The notes under the pieces were generated by a model. The model saw only the letters and a list, made by a program, of their open reading frames with translations. It had not been told where the DNA came from and searched no databases. From an uncultured Paracoccaceae bacterium (GTDB lineage Bacteria; Pseudomonadota; Alphaproteobacteria; Rhodobacterales; Rhodobacteraceae): a stretch of DNA of 64,000 nt. Below are positions 1 to 8,972 of this stretch, in pieces. The position numbers and the translations under genes are program-made. Each line of letters starts with the position of its first letter. The first letter of the stretch is position 1. Where the stretch lies: NCBI GenBank assembly GCA_947492475.1, contig CANLNM010000002.1, positions 248,001 to 312,000 of the forward strand. Reading direction: 5' to 3'.

Positions 1-372
1 GGTTGGTTTGACGCTGCTTTGGTGCGCCAAACCTGCGCCACATCCGGCGTCACCGGGATTTCACTGACCAAATTGGACGTTTTGGACGGGTTTGAGACGC
101 TGAAAATCTGTACCGGATACGAATTGGACGGCAAAACGCTAGATTATTTGCCCACAGCGGCGGATCAGCAGGCGCGGTGCAAACCGATCTACGAAGAAAT
201 GCCCGGCTGGTCCGAATCGACCGAAGGCGCACGCAGCTGGAATGATTTGCCGGCCAATGCGATCAAATACGTCAAACGCGTCGAAGAACTGATCGATTGC
301 CCGGTTGCGTTGCTGTCCACATCACCAGAGCGGGACGACACGATCCTGGTCACTGACCCGTTCGCGGATTGA
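1..372 (+). CDS. purA: Adenylosuccinate synthetase, C-terminal part (5' end outside window)
   Basis: The window opens inside this gene: 123 codons are in frame from base 1 to the TGA at 370-372. The enzyme joins IMP and aspartate using GTP, the first committed step from IMP to AMP, in the cytoplasm. The visible part carries family-typical blocks: RQT, then [15 protein letters not shown], and further on [11 protein letters not shown] and the terminal LVTDPF. These belong to the C-terminal IMP/GTP-binding region of PurA. Full-length family members are about 430 residues, so roughly 70 percent is missing to the left. The small gene at 377 follows after only 4 bases and is probably cotranscribed. 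Confidence 0.95.
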   Translation, partial: GWFDAALVRQTCATSGVTGISLTKLDVLDGFETLKICTGYELDGKTLDYLPTAADQQARCKPIYEEMPGWSESTEGARSWNDLPANAIKYVKRVEELIDCPVALLSTSPERDDTILVTDPFAD

Positions 373-376
373 TCTG

Positions 377-601
377 ATGACCTATAAATCCCGCAAAAAG
401 CTGGCTTTGTTTATCTTGCTGATTGGCATGCCAGCCTATGTGGTTTTTGCCGTAACGGTGATGAACCGGATCGGAAGCCTGCCCAATTGGGTCGAGTTTC
501 CGATTTATGTCATGCTTGGGATTGGTTGGATTTTCCCGTTGAAAAAGGTGTTTATGGGGATCGGTCAGGCCGACCCGGATGCACCAAGGGACCAAGAGTA
601 A
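377..601 (+). CDS. DUF2842-type small membrane protein
   Basis: A 74-residue protein starting at the ATG 4 bases after the purA stop. It has a basic N-terminus (TYKSRKK), a hydrophobic helix at about residues 9-28, and a second at about 40-58 containing the GIGWIFPLKK stretch typical of the DUF2842 family, which sits beside purA in many Rhodobacteraceae. Function is unknown. Topology suggests two membrane passes with a short charged tail rich in D, P and E. A longer upstream reading frame exists but would run through the end of purA, so the short start is preferred. Confidence 0.75.
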   Translation: MTYKSRKKLALFILLIGMPAYVVFAVTVMNRIGSLPNWVEFPIYVMLGIGWIFPLKKVFMGIGQADPDAPRDQE

Positions 602-624
602 AGTCCCCCAATTCGGTGACGCAC

Positions 625-660
625 AAAAAAGCGGGCAGAGAAATCTCTGCCCGCTTTTTT
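625..660. terminator. Bidirectional rho-independent terminator
   Basis: GCGGGCAGAG (631-640) pairs with CTCTGCCCGC (645-654) around a short AAAT loop, with six A on the left and six T on the right. It can therefore end both the rightward purA-DUF2842 transcript and the leftward transcript of the acidic protein whose stop lies at 688. Confidence 0.9.
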
Positions 661-687
661 GTGTGTTTGGCGCGTGAAGCGAGGGGG

Positions 688-3033
688 TTAGCCCTGCGCG
701 GCACGGGGTTCTTGACGAAACCGGATTTGGTCTGAAATCTGGAACCGACCATTGCGTACCTTTTCGATCCGACCCTGACGCAACAAGACGCCGAACGACC
801 GCAATTCGTCTTCGCGGGAATGTTCTGCCTCCATGGCGTTGCGCACTTTGCGCAGCAATTGCGGACGCGAGAAGTTTTCAGCGCCTTCAACATCTGACAG
901 ATAGGCCGCCGCCGCTTCGAGCATATCCTGCAAGGAATGCGCGCCAACGCTGTTGGCAAATTCCGCAAACCCGTTGGATTCCTTGGACGATGTGTCCTGC
1001 TCTGTTGTCGATTGAACCCGACGCGGGCGCACAGGTTCAACTGGTTTTGACGGTGCTTCGGCGGGAACATCCACACGTTGCGACGCCACCAGTTTCAACG
1101 GAGCAGGGCGCGGACGTTCAGTCCGGGCTTGCAGACGACGGGCACGGCGAGGACGGACAACTTGGTCCAGATCGTCGCGAAATGCATTGGTCGCTTCACC
1201 GTTATCATCGGCTTTTTCACCCAATTGACGGGCCGCTTCTGTGGCAGCAACAGCCGCTTTCAGATGTGCGATGGCCTGACGACGGCGGTTGCCTTCGGGC
1301 TCTTTCATCTGGGCGTCTGCTTCGGACAGTATCCGCGAAACGGATGCTTCGTCATTCAGCGGGCTGTCCGTCAGAATGTTGCGGCGCGGGCTTTCTTCTA
1401 CAGCTTCGTCGTCAACAGCTTCGACTTCAGCGGCGTCATCTGCGGATTGATCCTCAGCCACGGCGCTTTGCTCTGGTGTTTCTTCTGTTTGTGCCACTTC
1501 GATCGCATCGCTTTGATCGCCCTCGGCAGAAACATCCTGCGCTACAACATTTGCAATGGCCGCTGAAACATCAGCAGATGCATCTTCTGCAGCGTCTTCG
1601 ATGTCGGCGGCTTCAGAAACATCCTCAACCACGTCCTCAGCCACGTATTCAGCCACTTCGGGTGCCAATTCGCGTTCGACTTCGGCCAACTCTTCCATCA
1701 GGGCGGCTTCTTCTTCGGCGGACAGGCTTGCCTTGTCGTCTGATGCGATCAGGTCGTCGAATTCCTCAGCGCCATCAAGCGCTGCGAGGCCTTCAAATTC
1801 AGACATGTCATCTTCGGGTGCGTTGTCTTCTTCGGTCGCATCAACAGGTGTGAGCCCGGCCAATACAGACGCAATCGCAGCAGACGAATTGGGTTCCGCT
1901 GTGTCGTCCGTGTCAGACTTTTTCATGCGCACAACGCGCGCTTGAACCCGAGCAGAGGACGGTTCATCGCTGGCATCTTCTACTGTTGAGGCGTCTTCTG
2001 CGGCATCTTGGGCCAGAACATTTGCCAATACAGCATCTTGGTCTGACGTATCGTCCTGTGCTGCTTCTGGCGCGTCTTCAACCGCTTCGTCCACGGTGTC
2101 AGATGCGGCTTCTACGATCTCTTCTTCGATCGTATCGACGGTTTCTGGCGCGGTCTCATCCTCTGCGGAGGTGTCTTGTGCGACGGTTTCAGGTTCGGAC
2201 AGATCTTCGGTGAAAATGTCACCTGTTTGTGCCTCGTTGCGGCCAACAACTGCGCGGATACGCTGAAGTTTGGCAGCCACGCTATCCGCATCTGTGTGAA
2301 CAGGCGCAGCCGGAGCAGCCGCAGCTGGCTCTTGAATTTGCACCTCCGGATCAGACGCCGCGAGCAAAGCAGATGGAGTCACCTCCGCCTTTGCGTCCGA
2401 TCCGGGGGCTGTGCCGACGTCAGAGTCCGTCATCTCTTGGCCGGTTTCGGTGTTCTGTGGAGTGCCGGAAATATCTTCGGCGAATTCATCCGCGGACCAA
2501 TCGGGGGCCGAAATCACTGCGCTGACGGGCGCAATGGGGTCTGACCCATGGATTGGCGTGATATCTGCGGTTTCAACACCCTCTGGCGCAGTTTCAGAAA
2601 CCTTGCCAGAAACCTTGCCAGAAACCTTGACGGAGGTTTCTTCTTGGTCTGCGCGGGTGATTGTCGGACCCGGTTTGGGCGCGGTTTCTGTCACGGTCTC
2701 TGCCGTTGAACCTGCGTCAGGGGTGGCTGCCTGTTCATTGCTCAGACGGGCCTGTTCCCCACGCATCACAGCATCCGCCGCAGCGGGGCGCAGCACAATG
2801 CCGCTTGCCTCGGTGCGTGCTTCGACGCGGCGCGTGATTTCACGTTCGGCGATCCGCGACAGCATTTCTGCGTCCGGTGTCGGTGGTTCAGCGCCGAAGT
2901 AACGGTCATCGGCTGCTAAATCGCGGAAATACTCCGCAATTGATTTCATTGTCCCAAAAGATTCATCGAATCCTTCGAGCGTGCACGAGAATGTGCCATA
3001 TGAAACGGTGAGAATCTTATTTGATCCAACCAT
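688..3033 (-). CDS. Long acidic conserved protein of unknown function
   Basis: A 781-residue protein with no enzyme motif that I recognise. The first 90 residues are ordered in appearance and look conserved (NKILTVSYGTFSC, then AEYFRDLAADDRYFGAEPP). About residues 100-640 are low complexity, dominated by A, D, E, T and V. The last 80 residues become ordered and basic again (PQLLRKVRNAMEAEHSRED, then SFGVLLRQGRIEKVRNGRF). Relatives in Rhodobacteraceae are sometimes labelled CheA-like or lipoprotein, but there is no signal peptide, HPt site or lipobox. The architecture suggests a scaffold or tether with two binding ends; this is inference. It is transcribed away from the thiamine diphosphokinase gene, from a 140 bp divergent gap. 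Confidence 0.8.
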   Translation of the reverse strand: MVGSNKILTVSYGTFSCTLEGFDESFGTMKSIAEYFRDLAADDRYFGAEPPTPDAEMLSRIAEREITRRVEARTEASGIVLRPAAADAVMRGEQARLSNEQAATPDAGSTAETVTETAPKPGPTITRADQEETSVKVSGKVSGKVSETAPEGVETADITPIHGSDPIAPVSAVISAPDWSADEFAEDISGTPQNTETGQEMTDSDVGTAPGSDAKAEVTPSALLAASDPEVQIQEPAAAAPAAPVHTDADSVAAKLQRIRAVVGRNEAQTGDIFTEDLSEPETVAQDTSAEDETAPETVDTIEEEIVEAASDTVDEAVEDAPEAAQDDTSDQDAVLANVLAQDAAEDASTVEDASDEPSSARVQARVVRMKKSDTDDTAEPNSSAAIASVLAGLTPVDATEEDNAPEDDMSEFEGLAALDGAEEFDDLIASDDKASLSAEEEAALMEELAEVERELAPEVAEYVAEDVVEDVSEAADIEDAAEDASADVSAAIANVVAQDVSAEGDQSDAIEVAQTEETPEQSAVAEDQSADDAAEVEAVDDEAVEESPRRNILTDSPLNDEASVSRILSEADAQMKEPEGNRRRQAIAHLKAAVAATEAARQLGEKADDNGEATNAFRDDLDQVVRPRRARRLQARTERPRPAPLKLVASQRVDVPAEAPSKPVEPVRPRRVQSTTEQDTSSKESNGFAEFANSVGAHSLQDMLEAAAAYLSDVEGAENFSRPQLLRKVRNAMEAEHSREDELRSFGVLLRQGRIEKVRNGRFQISDQIRFRQEPRAAQG
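2595..2630. repeat. 3 x 12 bp in-frame tandem repeat
   Basis: The 12-base unit CAGAAACCTTGC occurs three times in a row (the last copy ends in A). On the minus strand it encodes K-V-S-G repeats in the low-complexity part of the acidic protein. The length is a multiple of three, so copy-number change would keep the frame. Confidence 0.85.
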
Positions 3034-3173
3034 GTACTTGCTCGCTTTCTCTCATACCCAGCAACGTTCGGTTTACCATGGATTGGTTCCAAAACCGGAA
3101 CAAGAACGGGTAAAAGGCGGTATTATTTCGTGTCAACTTTAAGGCATGTTTCCAAAACAGAGGGTAATCGCAG

Positions 3174-3866
3174 GTGAAGTCTATCATTGTCTCTTCCGAA
3201 TCGCCGATCACACTTGTTGGTGGTGCGCGATTGAACCCGGATGATGTAAACGAGGTCTTAAGTCTTGCGCCTTTGTTGGTGGCCGCGGATGGGGGCGCGG
3301 CATCGGCGTTAACGCTTGGGCATTTGCCAGAGGCGGTGATTGGCGACATGGACAGCCTGCCAGATGACGCCGCACAGGCCCTATCGGGGCGCATTCACTG
3401 TATATCAGAGCAAGATAGCACAGATTTCGACAAAGCGCTGCGGTCGATCGATGCACCATTGGTGGTCGCGCTGGGATTCGCGGGCGGACGGTTTGATCAT
3501 GAATTGGCGGTGATGAATACGTTGGTTCGTCGCGCGGATCGTGCCTGCATTGTTGTTGGCGCGGAAACATTGGTGTTTGTGGCTCCACCCAAATTGCGAT
3601 TGGACCTGCCTGCTGGGTCGTTGGTGTCGTTGTTTCCAATGGCTGAGGTGCGTGCCAATGCGACCGGGTTACAATGGCCGGTTGAGGATTTGGATTTGGC
3701 CCCCGATGGACGTGTCGGCACATCCAATGCCGCCACGGGCCCTGTCGATCTGAGCGTCGATACCCCATCGCTCTTGGTGATCCTGCCCCGATCCGCGTTG
3801 CGGGTGGCGATTATGGGGCTGTTGGCACAGCGGGGCGGCGCGCAATGGCCCGTTCGCGCAGAATAA
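3174..3866 (+). CDS. thiN: Thiamine diphosphokinase
   Basis: A 230-residue cytoplasmic enzyme that transfers pyrophosphate from ATP to thiamine to make thiamine diphosphate. Visible family motifs are ADGG at 38-41, GDMDS at 57-61 and DSTDFDKAL at 81-89, which together form the Mg-ATP and thiamine pocket, followed by GFAGGRFDHELA. Length matches the family (about 210-230). The ATG at 3174 directly follows GCAGGTGA. The gene is divergent from the acidic protein. Its last 56 bases overlap the 3' end of the convergent DMT transporter gene, which is a longer overlap than usual. Confidence 0.92.
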   Translation: MKSIIVSSESPITLVGGARLNPDDVNEVLSLAPLLVAADGGAASALTLGHLPEAVIGDMDSLPDDAAQALSGRIHCISEQDSTDFDKALRSIDAPLVVALGFAGGRFDHELAVMNTLVRRADRACIVVGAETLVFVAPPKLRLDLPAGSLVSLFPMAEVRANATGLQWPVEDLDLAPDGRVGTSNAATGPVDLSVDTPSLLVILPRSALRVAIMGLLAQRGGAQWPVRAE

Positions 3867-4695
3867 TATAAATCCCGGCGCCAACTGTAATGACAATCCC
3901 CAACGCAGCCAGGCCATTGGGCAAATCTGAAAAGAACACCCAACCCACCAGCGCGCTGATCGGGATTTCCAGATATTGCATCGGCGCCAACGTAGAGGCC
4001 GGGGCATAACGCAGTGACCAGCTCATGGCCAAATGTCCAAACGTGCCCAACAATCCCAATACCAGCAAATGCCACATAAATGAGGTATCCGGTATTGCAT
4101 CGGGGGTCATCCAAACCAGCGGGATCAAAATGGGCAGACCGTATAATCCGGTCAAAGCCTGCAATGCGATGGGATCAACCTCTTTGGCAATCTGGCGGGT
4201 GATCATCATGAACAAGGCAAAAATTACCGCCACGCAAAGGGGCAACAGCGCCGGCAGACCCACCTGAGCAAAGTTGGGCTGAATGACCAACAACGTTCCA
4301 ATGAAACCAACCCCACAAGCCCCCAATCGCTGTGGGCCGATCTCTTCTCCTAAAACGTATTTCCCCAGCAATAACATCAGGAACGGCATAACAAAGGCGA
4401 TGGCCACCGCATCGGCAATAGGCAAATAGCGCAGAGACAGAAACATCGCGCCAATGCCGCCAATTTGCAAAATGGACCGCGCAATGATCAGCCTGTTCAG
4501 CCGCCAATCCACACGCAAATGCGACCACCGCATCGGGGTGAGGATTGCCGCCTGCACCGCAAACCGGGTGAGGATTAACGTGCTCAGGGCAACATACGGC
4601 CCAAGATATTTGGCCATCCCGTCGCCCATTGGGGCAAACAGGCAAAACAGCAGCATCAAACCAATGCCAAGAAGGGGGCGATCATTGTGTGTCAT
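3811..4695 (-). CDS. DMT-superfamily exporter (two EamA domains)
   Basis: A 294-residue inner-membrane protein with about ten hydrophobic helices arranged as two EamA repeats. The first runs over residues 8-140, with the RSILQIGGIGAMFLSLRYLP and ADAVAIAFVMPF signatures. The second runs over 150-280, with LGTFGHLAMSWSLRYAPAS and LEIPISALVGWVFF. Proteins of this group export amino acids, nucleosides or related metabolites; the substrate cannot be read from sequence. The ATG at 4695 follows a basic-poor N-terminus (MTHNDRPLLGIGLML). The 3' end overlaps the thiamine diphosphokinase gene by 56 bases on the other strand. Confidence 0.9.
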   Translation of the reverse strand: MTHNDRPLLGIGLMLLFCLFAPMGDGMAKYLGPYVALSTLILTRFAVQAAILTPMRWSHLRVDWRLNRLIIARSILQIGGIGAMFLSLRYLPIADAVAIAFVMPFLMLLLGKYVLGEEIGPQRLGACGVGFIGTLLVIQPNFAQVGLPALLPLCVAVIFALFMMITRQIAKEVDPIALQALTGLYGLPILIPLVWMTPDAIPDTSFMWHLLVLGLLGTFGHLAMSWSLRYAPASTLAPMQYLEIPISALVGWVFFSDLPNGLAALGIVITVGAGIYIILRERAIARRPAVPTAP

Positions 4696-4774
4696 CGCGC
4701 CACCCTACTGGCCAAAACCACCGACACAAGCCCAGATCGCCGTTATGTTTTTGTGGGCTGAAAACCGCAGATAA

Positions 4775-6148
4775 TCAGCAATTTGGCACATTCACTGCCA
4801 AGCCGCCCAAGGCGGTTTCTTTGTATTTCTCGCTCATGTCTTCTCCGGTCTGGCGCATGGTTTCAATGGCGGCATCCAACGGCACCAAATGGGTGCCATC
4901 GCCGCGCAACGACAGCGACGCGGCGGATACCGCTTTGATTGCACCCAGCCCGTTGCGTTCGATGCAAGGAACCTGAACCAGCCCACGCACCGGATCACAC
5001 GTCATGCCTAGATGATGTTCCAGCGCAATTTCGGCAGCGTTTTCCACTTGGGCCACGCTGCCGCCCATCACCGCACATAATCCGGCCGCTGCCATGGCGC
5101 TGGCAGATCCGACTTCGGCCTGACAGCCGCATTCCGCACCGGAAATTGACGCGTTATATTTGATCAACCCGCCAATGGCCGCCGCCGTCAGCAGGAATTC
5201 GGGCACTTTGGACGCAACAGCGCCGGGCACATGATCCAGCCAATACCGGATCACCGCAGGCACAACGCCCGCCGCCCCATTGGTCGGAGCCGTGACAACC
5301 TGCCCCCCGGCGGCGTTTTCTTCGTTCACCGCCATCGCATAGGTAGACATCCAATCGTTGATGGTGTGGGGGGCGGATAGGTTCAGGCCGCGCTCTGCCT
5401 CAAGCGCGTCATGGATGCCCTTGGCGCGGCGTTTCACATTCAGCCCACCGGGCAGAATGCCATCCGACACCAGTCCACGATCAATACAGGCATTCATCAC
5501 TTGCCAAATCCGCGCCAGCCCCGCATCCAAATCCGCCCCCGGCATGCGCGCCAATTCATTGGCACGTTTCATCTGCGCGATGGATTTGCCGGACTTGGCC
5601 GCCATGTCCAACATTTCGGCTGCGGTGTGAAACGGAAACGGGATGGTGGGGCCGTGATCCACGTCTTCGCCCTGCGCCAGTTCCTCTTGGGTCAGAACGA
5701 ACCCGCCGCCGATAGAAAAATAGGTCTGGGTGACGATTTCATCGCCTTGGGCATCCAGCCCGTGCAGGATCATCCCATTGGCATGACCGGGCAGGGCGGG
5801 GCCGTAGTCAAAAATCACGTCCTCTTTGGGGTGAAAGGCCAGCTGTTCCAGCCCGTCGGGGGTGACATGGTGGTCCGCGGCCAATCGCGCCAGTTCGGCT
5901 TCGGCTTTGTCGTGGTCATAGGTGTCGGGCAGAAACCCGGCCAGACCCAAAACCGTGGCGCGATCCGTGGCATGGCCCACCCCGGTAAAGGCCAGCGACC
6001 CATATAACGTCGCCCTGACGCCATAAACCCGAAACGGCTGTGCACGCAGATGATCCAGAAACCGGGCTGCCGCAACCATTGGACCCATCGTGTGGGATGA
6101 TGACGGGCCGACGCCCACTTTGAACATGTCGAAAACCGATAGAAACAT
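4775..6148 (-). CDS. sdaA: L-serine ammonia-lyase (iron-sulfur, single chain)
   Basis: A 457-residue enzyme that deaminates L-serine to pyruvate and ammonia. The N-terminal beta domain begins [19 protein letters not shown], the family hallmark. The alpha domain carries [18 protein letters not shown] and the 4Fe-4S cysteines in AECGCQ and in [14 protein letters not shown]. Length and order match the fused one-polypeptide type. The frame stays open upstream, but the family start and the TGATG junction (stop of the GST gene and this ATG share base 6148) fix the start. It is therefore translated downstream of, and coupled to, the GST gene. Confidence 0.95.
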   Translation of the reverse strand: MFLSVFDMFKVGVGPSSSHTMGPMVAAARFLDHLRAQPFRVYGVRATLYGSLAFTGVGHATDRATVLGLAGFLPDTYDHDKAEAELARLAADHHVTPDGLEQLAFHPKEDVIFDYGPALPGHANGMILHGLDAQGDEIVTQTYFSIGGGFVLTQEELAQGEDVDHGPTIPFPFHTAAEMLDMAAKSGKSIAQMKRANELARMPGADLDAGLARIWQVMNACIDRGLVSDGILPGGLNVKRRAKGIHDALEAERGLNLSAPHTINDWMSTYAMAVNEENAAGGQVVTAPTNGAAGVVPAVIRYWLDHVPGAVASKVPEFLLTAAAIGGLIKYNASISGAECGCQAEVGSASAMAAAGLCAVMGGSVAQVENAAEIALEHHLGMTCDPVRGLVQVPCIERNGLGAIKAVSAASLSLRGDGTHLVPLDAAIETMRQTGEDMSEKYKETALGGLAVNVPNC

Positions 6149-6840
6149 CAGGTTGGGCTTCCTTCTGGGGGACTGCAATAGGTGGGGTTGGTGAATATCG
6201 TGAGGCCTAAGCCCTCGGCTTGGGCGGTGATCAATGCGCTGGGCCGGGTTTGCAATCTGGCGGCCAGATCGGCCAGTGCCGGGTAATCCGTCAGCGAAAA
6301 CCACATCGTCTGGCCTTTGGGATAGATCGCCATCCACCGCAAACAGGCGCAGATATAGACATCCAGCACGGATGGGTGTTCGCCGCCAAACCACTCCGGT
6401 TTCTGAGCGGCCAACCCATCGAGCGTTTTCAAATGGTCGCGCAACGCGGATTGCATCTGGTTGCGCAATGGATCTGTGGCCGCCGGACCTGCGTATTTTT
6501 CTGGATAAAACAGCATCCGCAGCCCCGCATGCAGGGTGTTTGAGGTAAAAAACAACCATTTCAGAAAATTGGCCCGCTCTGGTGATCCCGATTGAGGGGC
6601 CATTTGACCGTGGGTTTCCGAAAGCCACAATAAAATCGCCCCGGTTTCGAAAATCGGACCTGACGGGGTTTCCAGAACCGGGATCAACCCATTGGGATTG
6701 AGCATTCTATAATTGGGAGAATTCTGTGCATTCTGGCGGCGATCGACCAATGTGACGTCAAACGGGACCTTCATTTCCAGCAGGACCATTCGAATGATCA
6801 GCGACGCATTGTCCGGCGCATAATGAAGTCGATAGGTCAT
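6148..6840 (-). CDS. Glutathione S-transferase family protein
   Basis: A 230-residue protein with an N-terminal thioredoxin-like domain (about 1-78: YRLHYAPDNASL, then NPNGLIPVLETPSG and ETGAILLWLSE, the cis-proline and glutathione gamma-glutamyl sites) and an all-helical C-terminal domain ending near residue 210. A distant in-frame upstream start exists at 6906, but the ATG at 6840 begins directly at the fold and is preferred. It is first in a two-gene unit with sdaA. The substrate is unknown. Glutathione reductase lies 2 kb away but in another unit. Confidence 0.88.
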   Translation of the reverse strand: MTYRLHYAPDNASLIIRMVLLEMKVPFDVTLVDRRQNAQNSPNYRMLNPNGLIPVLETPSGPIFETGAILLWLSETHGQMAPQSGSPERANFLKWLFFTSNTLHAGLRMLFYPEKYAGPAATDPLRNQMQSALRDHLKTLDGLAAQKPEWFGGEHPSVLDVYICACLRWMAIYPKGQTMWFSLTDYPALADLAARLQTRPSALITAQAEGLGLTIFTNPTYCSPPEGSPT

Positions 6841-7301
6841 GGAAACCCCCAGAAAGAAGCGAAAAGCTGTCCTTTTGCCATTGCTTAAAGGCAGATGCAG
6901 AATCAAAGAGTGTCAAAAGCGACGTTTCCTATCGGAAACACGTAGCGGCAGGTTTAGCAAGGTCATAAAGCCGGATGAAAAGCAGAAAAAGCCGGGATTT
7001 ATGGCCCGTCTGACAGCGGCGGGATCGATGGCCGCGGGCGATGTTCTATTGGGGGTAGCAGACTGGAAGATAAGAAAAATAAGGGGTTTTGGTCCATATA
7101 GGTTGACCTGTTTTAGATCATCAGGCCCGGTTCAGTGCCTTTTGGTTCACTTGATCGGATATGGCAAATGTTTCAATATTGACCACATGGCCGCCTGTTT
7201 CGGGGGGCCGATTTTGAAAGTTGGACGCCGATTTATGGTAAAGACTAACTAAAGATACATCATTGATTGCTGTCCAACCGAATTATTTTGGGGGGATTAC
7301 G
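6841..7301. other. 461-base intergenic region with no convincing gene
   Basis: The region lies between the divergent GST-sdaA unit and the first VPLPA-CTERM gene. An open frame on the plus strand (6839-7252) has no recognisable family, no RBS and a composition unlike its neighbours. The right half is A+T-rich (ATTTATGGTAAAGACTAAC near 7231) and likely holds the promoter of the gene at 7302. No stable terminator is seen. Confidence 0.5.
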
Positions 7302-7997
7302 ATGCATAAGTTTCTGACGATTTTAACTGGTTTTTTGTCATTCATAATGGTGGCGGCGGCGCCTGCGAACGCCACGGTCATAGAAACCACTTTTGGCACG
7401 TTCCCGGGGGGGATCACGTTTAGCTCTAGTGGCGTAGGTGCGGCGACAGGGGTTCGAACATGGAACCTTCCGGCCACCGATCCGTCGCAGTTTGACCAGG
7501 CTTGGTTTACGTTTGACCCGATTGCGTCGGGCATGGACGGTCGGACCAGCCCATTGTCGCTGGCGTCAGGTCTGGGAACCAGCACCGCCGTCTGGACCGG
7601 GCTTGGGAATTGGCATCGTTTTGATGGCATTTTCGCGATCGAAACCCGGTTCACGGCCTTCATTTCAACAGGCCAAAACTGGATTGATCCAAGCACGATT
7701 GGGCTGATCGGTGTTGGCAGCCCGCAAACGGTTGCTGAAATGGGCGGGCCATTTACGGTCAATTTCTCATTTGAGGCACGGCTCGCCTCTGGGGGCGCAT
7801 GGATGTCGCATCTGGCGCTTTATGACAGTGTTAACAATTGCGGTCCCAGCTGTTCTGGCGATGCGATTACCAGCGCCAGCACACGGTATTTTCATACCGA
7901 ACTGCCAGCCGTTCCGGTGCCCGCTGGCCTGCCATTGATGGCGGGGGGACTGGCGTTGTTTGGGTTTGTTGGTATGCGTCGCAAACGCATGTCCTGA
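7302..7997 (+). CDS. VPLPA-CTERM-type secreted surface protein (1)
   Basis: A 231-residue exported protein. Residues 1-24 form a signal peptide (HKFLTILTGF to APANA). The middle has no recognised enzyme domain and few cysteines. The C-terminus is a classic exosortase sorting signal: VPVPAGLPLM, a hydrophobic helix, then RRKR. In Rhodobacterales such proteins are processed at the motif by exosortase XrtD and exported to the surface or matrix (family knowledge). No exosortase gene is in this window. The start at 7302 follows GGGGGGATTAC; an earlier in-frame start at 7263 would place 13 residues before the signal peptide. A terminator follows at 8021. Confidence 0.85.
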   Translation: MHKFLTILTGFLSFIMVAAAPANATVIETTFGTFPGGITFSSSGVGAATGVRTWNLPATDPSQFDQAWFTFDPIASGMDGRTSPLSLASGLGTSTAVWTGLGNWHRFDGIFAIETRFTAFISTGQNWIDPSTIGLIGVGSPQTVAEMGGPFTVNFSFEARLASGGAWMSHLALYDSVNNCGPSCSGDAITSASTRYFHTELPAVPVPAGLPLMAGGLALFGFVGMRRKRMS

Positions 7998-8018
7998 GTG
8001 CAGCCACATCAAAAAAAC

Positions 8019-8046
8019 AAAGAGCGGTCTATTGGGCCGCTCTTTT
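8019..8046 (+). terminator. Rho-independent terminator after VPLPA-CTERM gene 1
   Basis: AGAGCGGTC (8021-8029) pairs with GGCCGCTCT (8035-8043), followed by TTT. It is preceded by an A-run, so weak activity in the other direction is possible. Confidence 0.75.
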
Positions 8047-8180
8047 GCGTTTGTTCATAGATAAAGTGTCATTGGATATCGATGAAACTTTTGCCAATGC
8101 CCCTCGTAGAATAGTGCGAACCTGTTATAACCCCCGCAACGCAGGACACGCGAAACAACACAAGACCAAGGAGCTGCCCC

Positions 8181-8969
8181 ATGTCCGGAGAATTGTCCCC
8201 CATCGACAAGGCGAAATTTGCTGCTGCCAAACGGGCTGCAGAATATGTCGAAGACGGTATGAAAGTGGGGTTGGGCACCGGGTCCACGGCGGCTTGGCTG
8301 GTGAAATGTCTGGGTGAAATGGTGCGCGACCAAGGGTTGCGGATCAAAGGCGTGCCTACGTCAACCCGCACCGCCGATCTGGCCCGCGAAGTCGGGATCG
8401 AAGTGATCAGCCTGGATGAGGCACGTTGGTTGGATCTGACCATTGATGGCGCGGATGAATTTGATGCCAACCTCAACCTGATCAAAGGCGGCGGTGGTGC
8501 GCATTTGCAGGAAAAAGTTGTGGCCACGGCCAGCGATCAGATGGTGGTGATCACCGATGCCAGCAAACAGGTTGAAACGCTGGGCGCATTCCCGTTGCCC
8601 GTCGAAGTGATCCCCTTTGGCTGGCAGACCACCAAAACGCTGGTCGAAGAAACATTGATTGGCATGGATGTTCTGGGCCGCACGACATCGCTGCGTATGA
8701 ATGGTGACGTGCCGTTCATCACCGACGAAGGCAACCACATTCTGGACCTGCATCTAAACCGGATTGGCAATGCCCGCCAACTAAGTCTGGTGCTGAACCA
8801 GATCCCCGGCATTGTCGAAAACGGTCTGTTTATCGATATTTGTGACGCAGTTGTGATCGGCCATGGGGATGGCAAGGTTGAGGTGCGCGACATAAATGAG
8901 GGAACTGTTGAGGAATCCAAAGTAGACTTCCTCGAGAATGATAACCTCTTTAGCGACATTGCGGATTAA
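8181..8969 (+). CDS. rpiA: Ribose-5-phosphate isomerase A
   Basis: A 262-residue cytoplasmic enzyme interconverting ribose 5-phosphate and ribulose 5-phosphate in the pentose phosphate and Calvin-type sugar pathways. Motifs seen are GLGTGSTA (30-37, phosphate binding), DGADEFDANLNLIKGGGGA (catalytic Asp and Lys region), then EKVVA and PVEVIPFG. Length is slightly above the 220-230 of E. coli RpiA because of a C-terminal acidic tail, as usual in Rhodobacterales. AAGGAG lies 7 bases before the ATG. The next gene, gor, starts 3 bases after the stop, so the two form an operon. Confidence 0.96.
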   Translation: MSGELSPIDKAKFAAAKRAAEYVEDGMKVGLGTGSTAAWLVKCLGEMVRDQGLRIKGVPTSTRTADLAREVGIEVISLDEARWLDLTIDGADEFDANLNLIKGGGGAHLQEKVVATASDQMVVITDASKQVETLGAFPLPVEVIPFGWQTTKTLVEETLIGMDVLGRTTSLRMNGDVPFITDEGNHILDLHLNRIGNARQLSLVLNQIPGIVENGLFIDICDAVVIGHGDGKVEVRDINEGTVEESKVDFLENDNLFSDIAD

Positions 8970-8972
8970 TAC

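Noticed and set aside
552-1076. Long open frames opposite or shifted within the acidic protein and other genes
   Set aside because: They are shadows of real genes in GC-rich DNA; no start signals or domain content.
1556-1945. Serine-rich 129-codon open frame on the plus strand
   Set aside because: It is the reverse strand of the acidic low-complexity region of the gene at 688-3033; composition alone produces it.
6839-7252. Open frame of 137 codons on the plus strand in the gap before VPLPA-CTERM gene 1
   Set aside because: No RBS, no recognisable family, composition unlike neighbours, and it begins opposite the GST start.
6841-7301. ATGGTAAA near 7235 also occurs upstream of the two tandem VPLPA-CTERM genes
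   Set aside because: The distance to the start codon differs (about 67 against 131 bases) and the flanks do not match, so a shared element is not supported.
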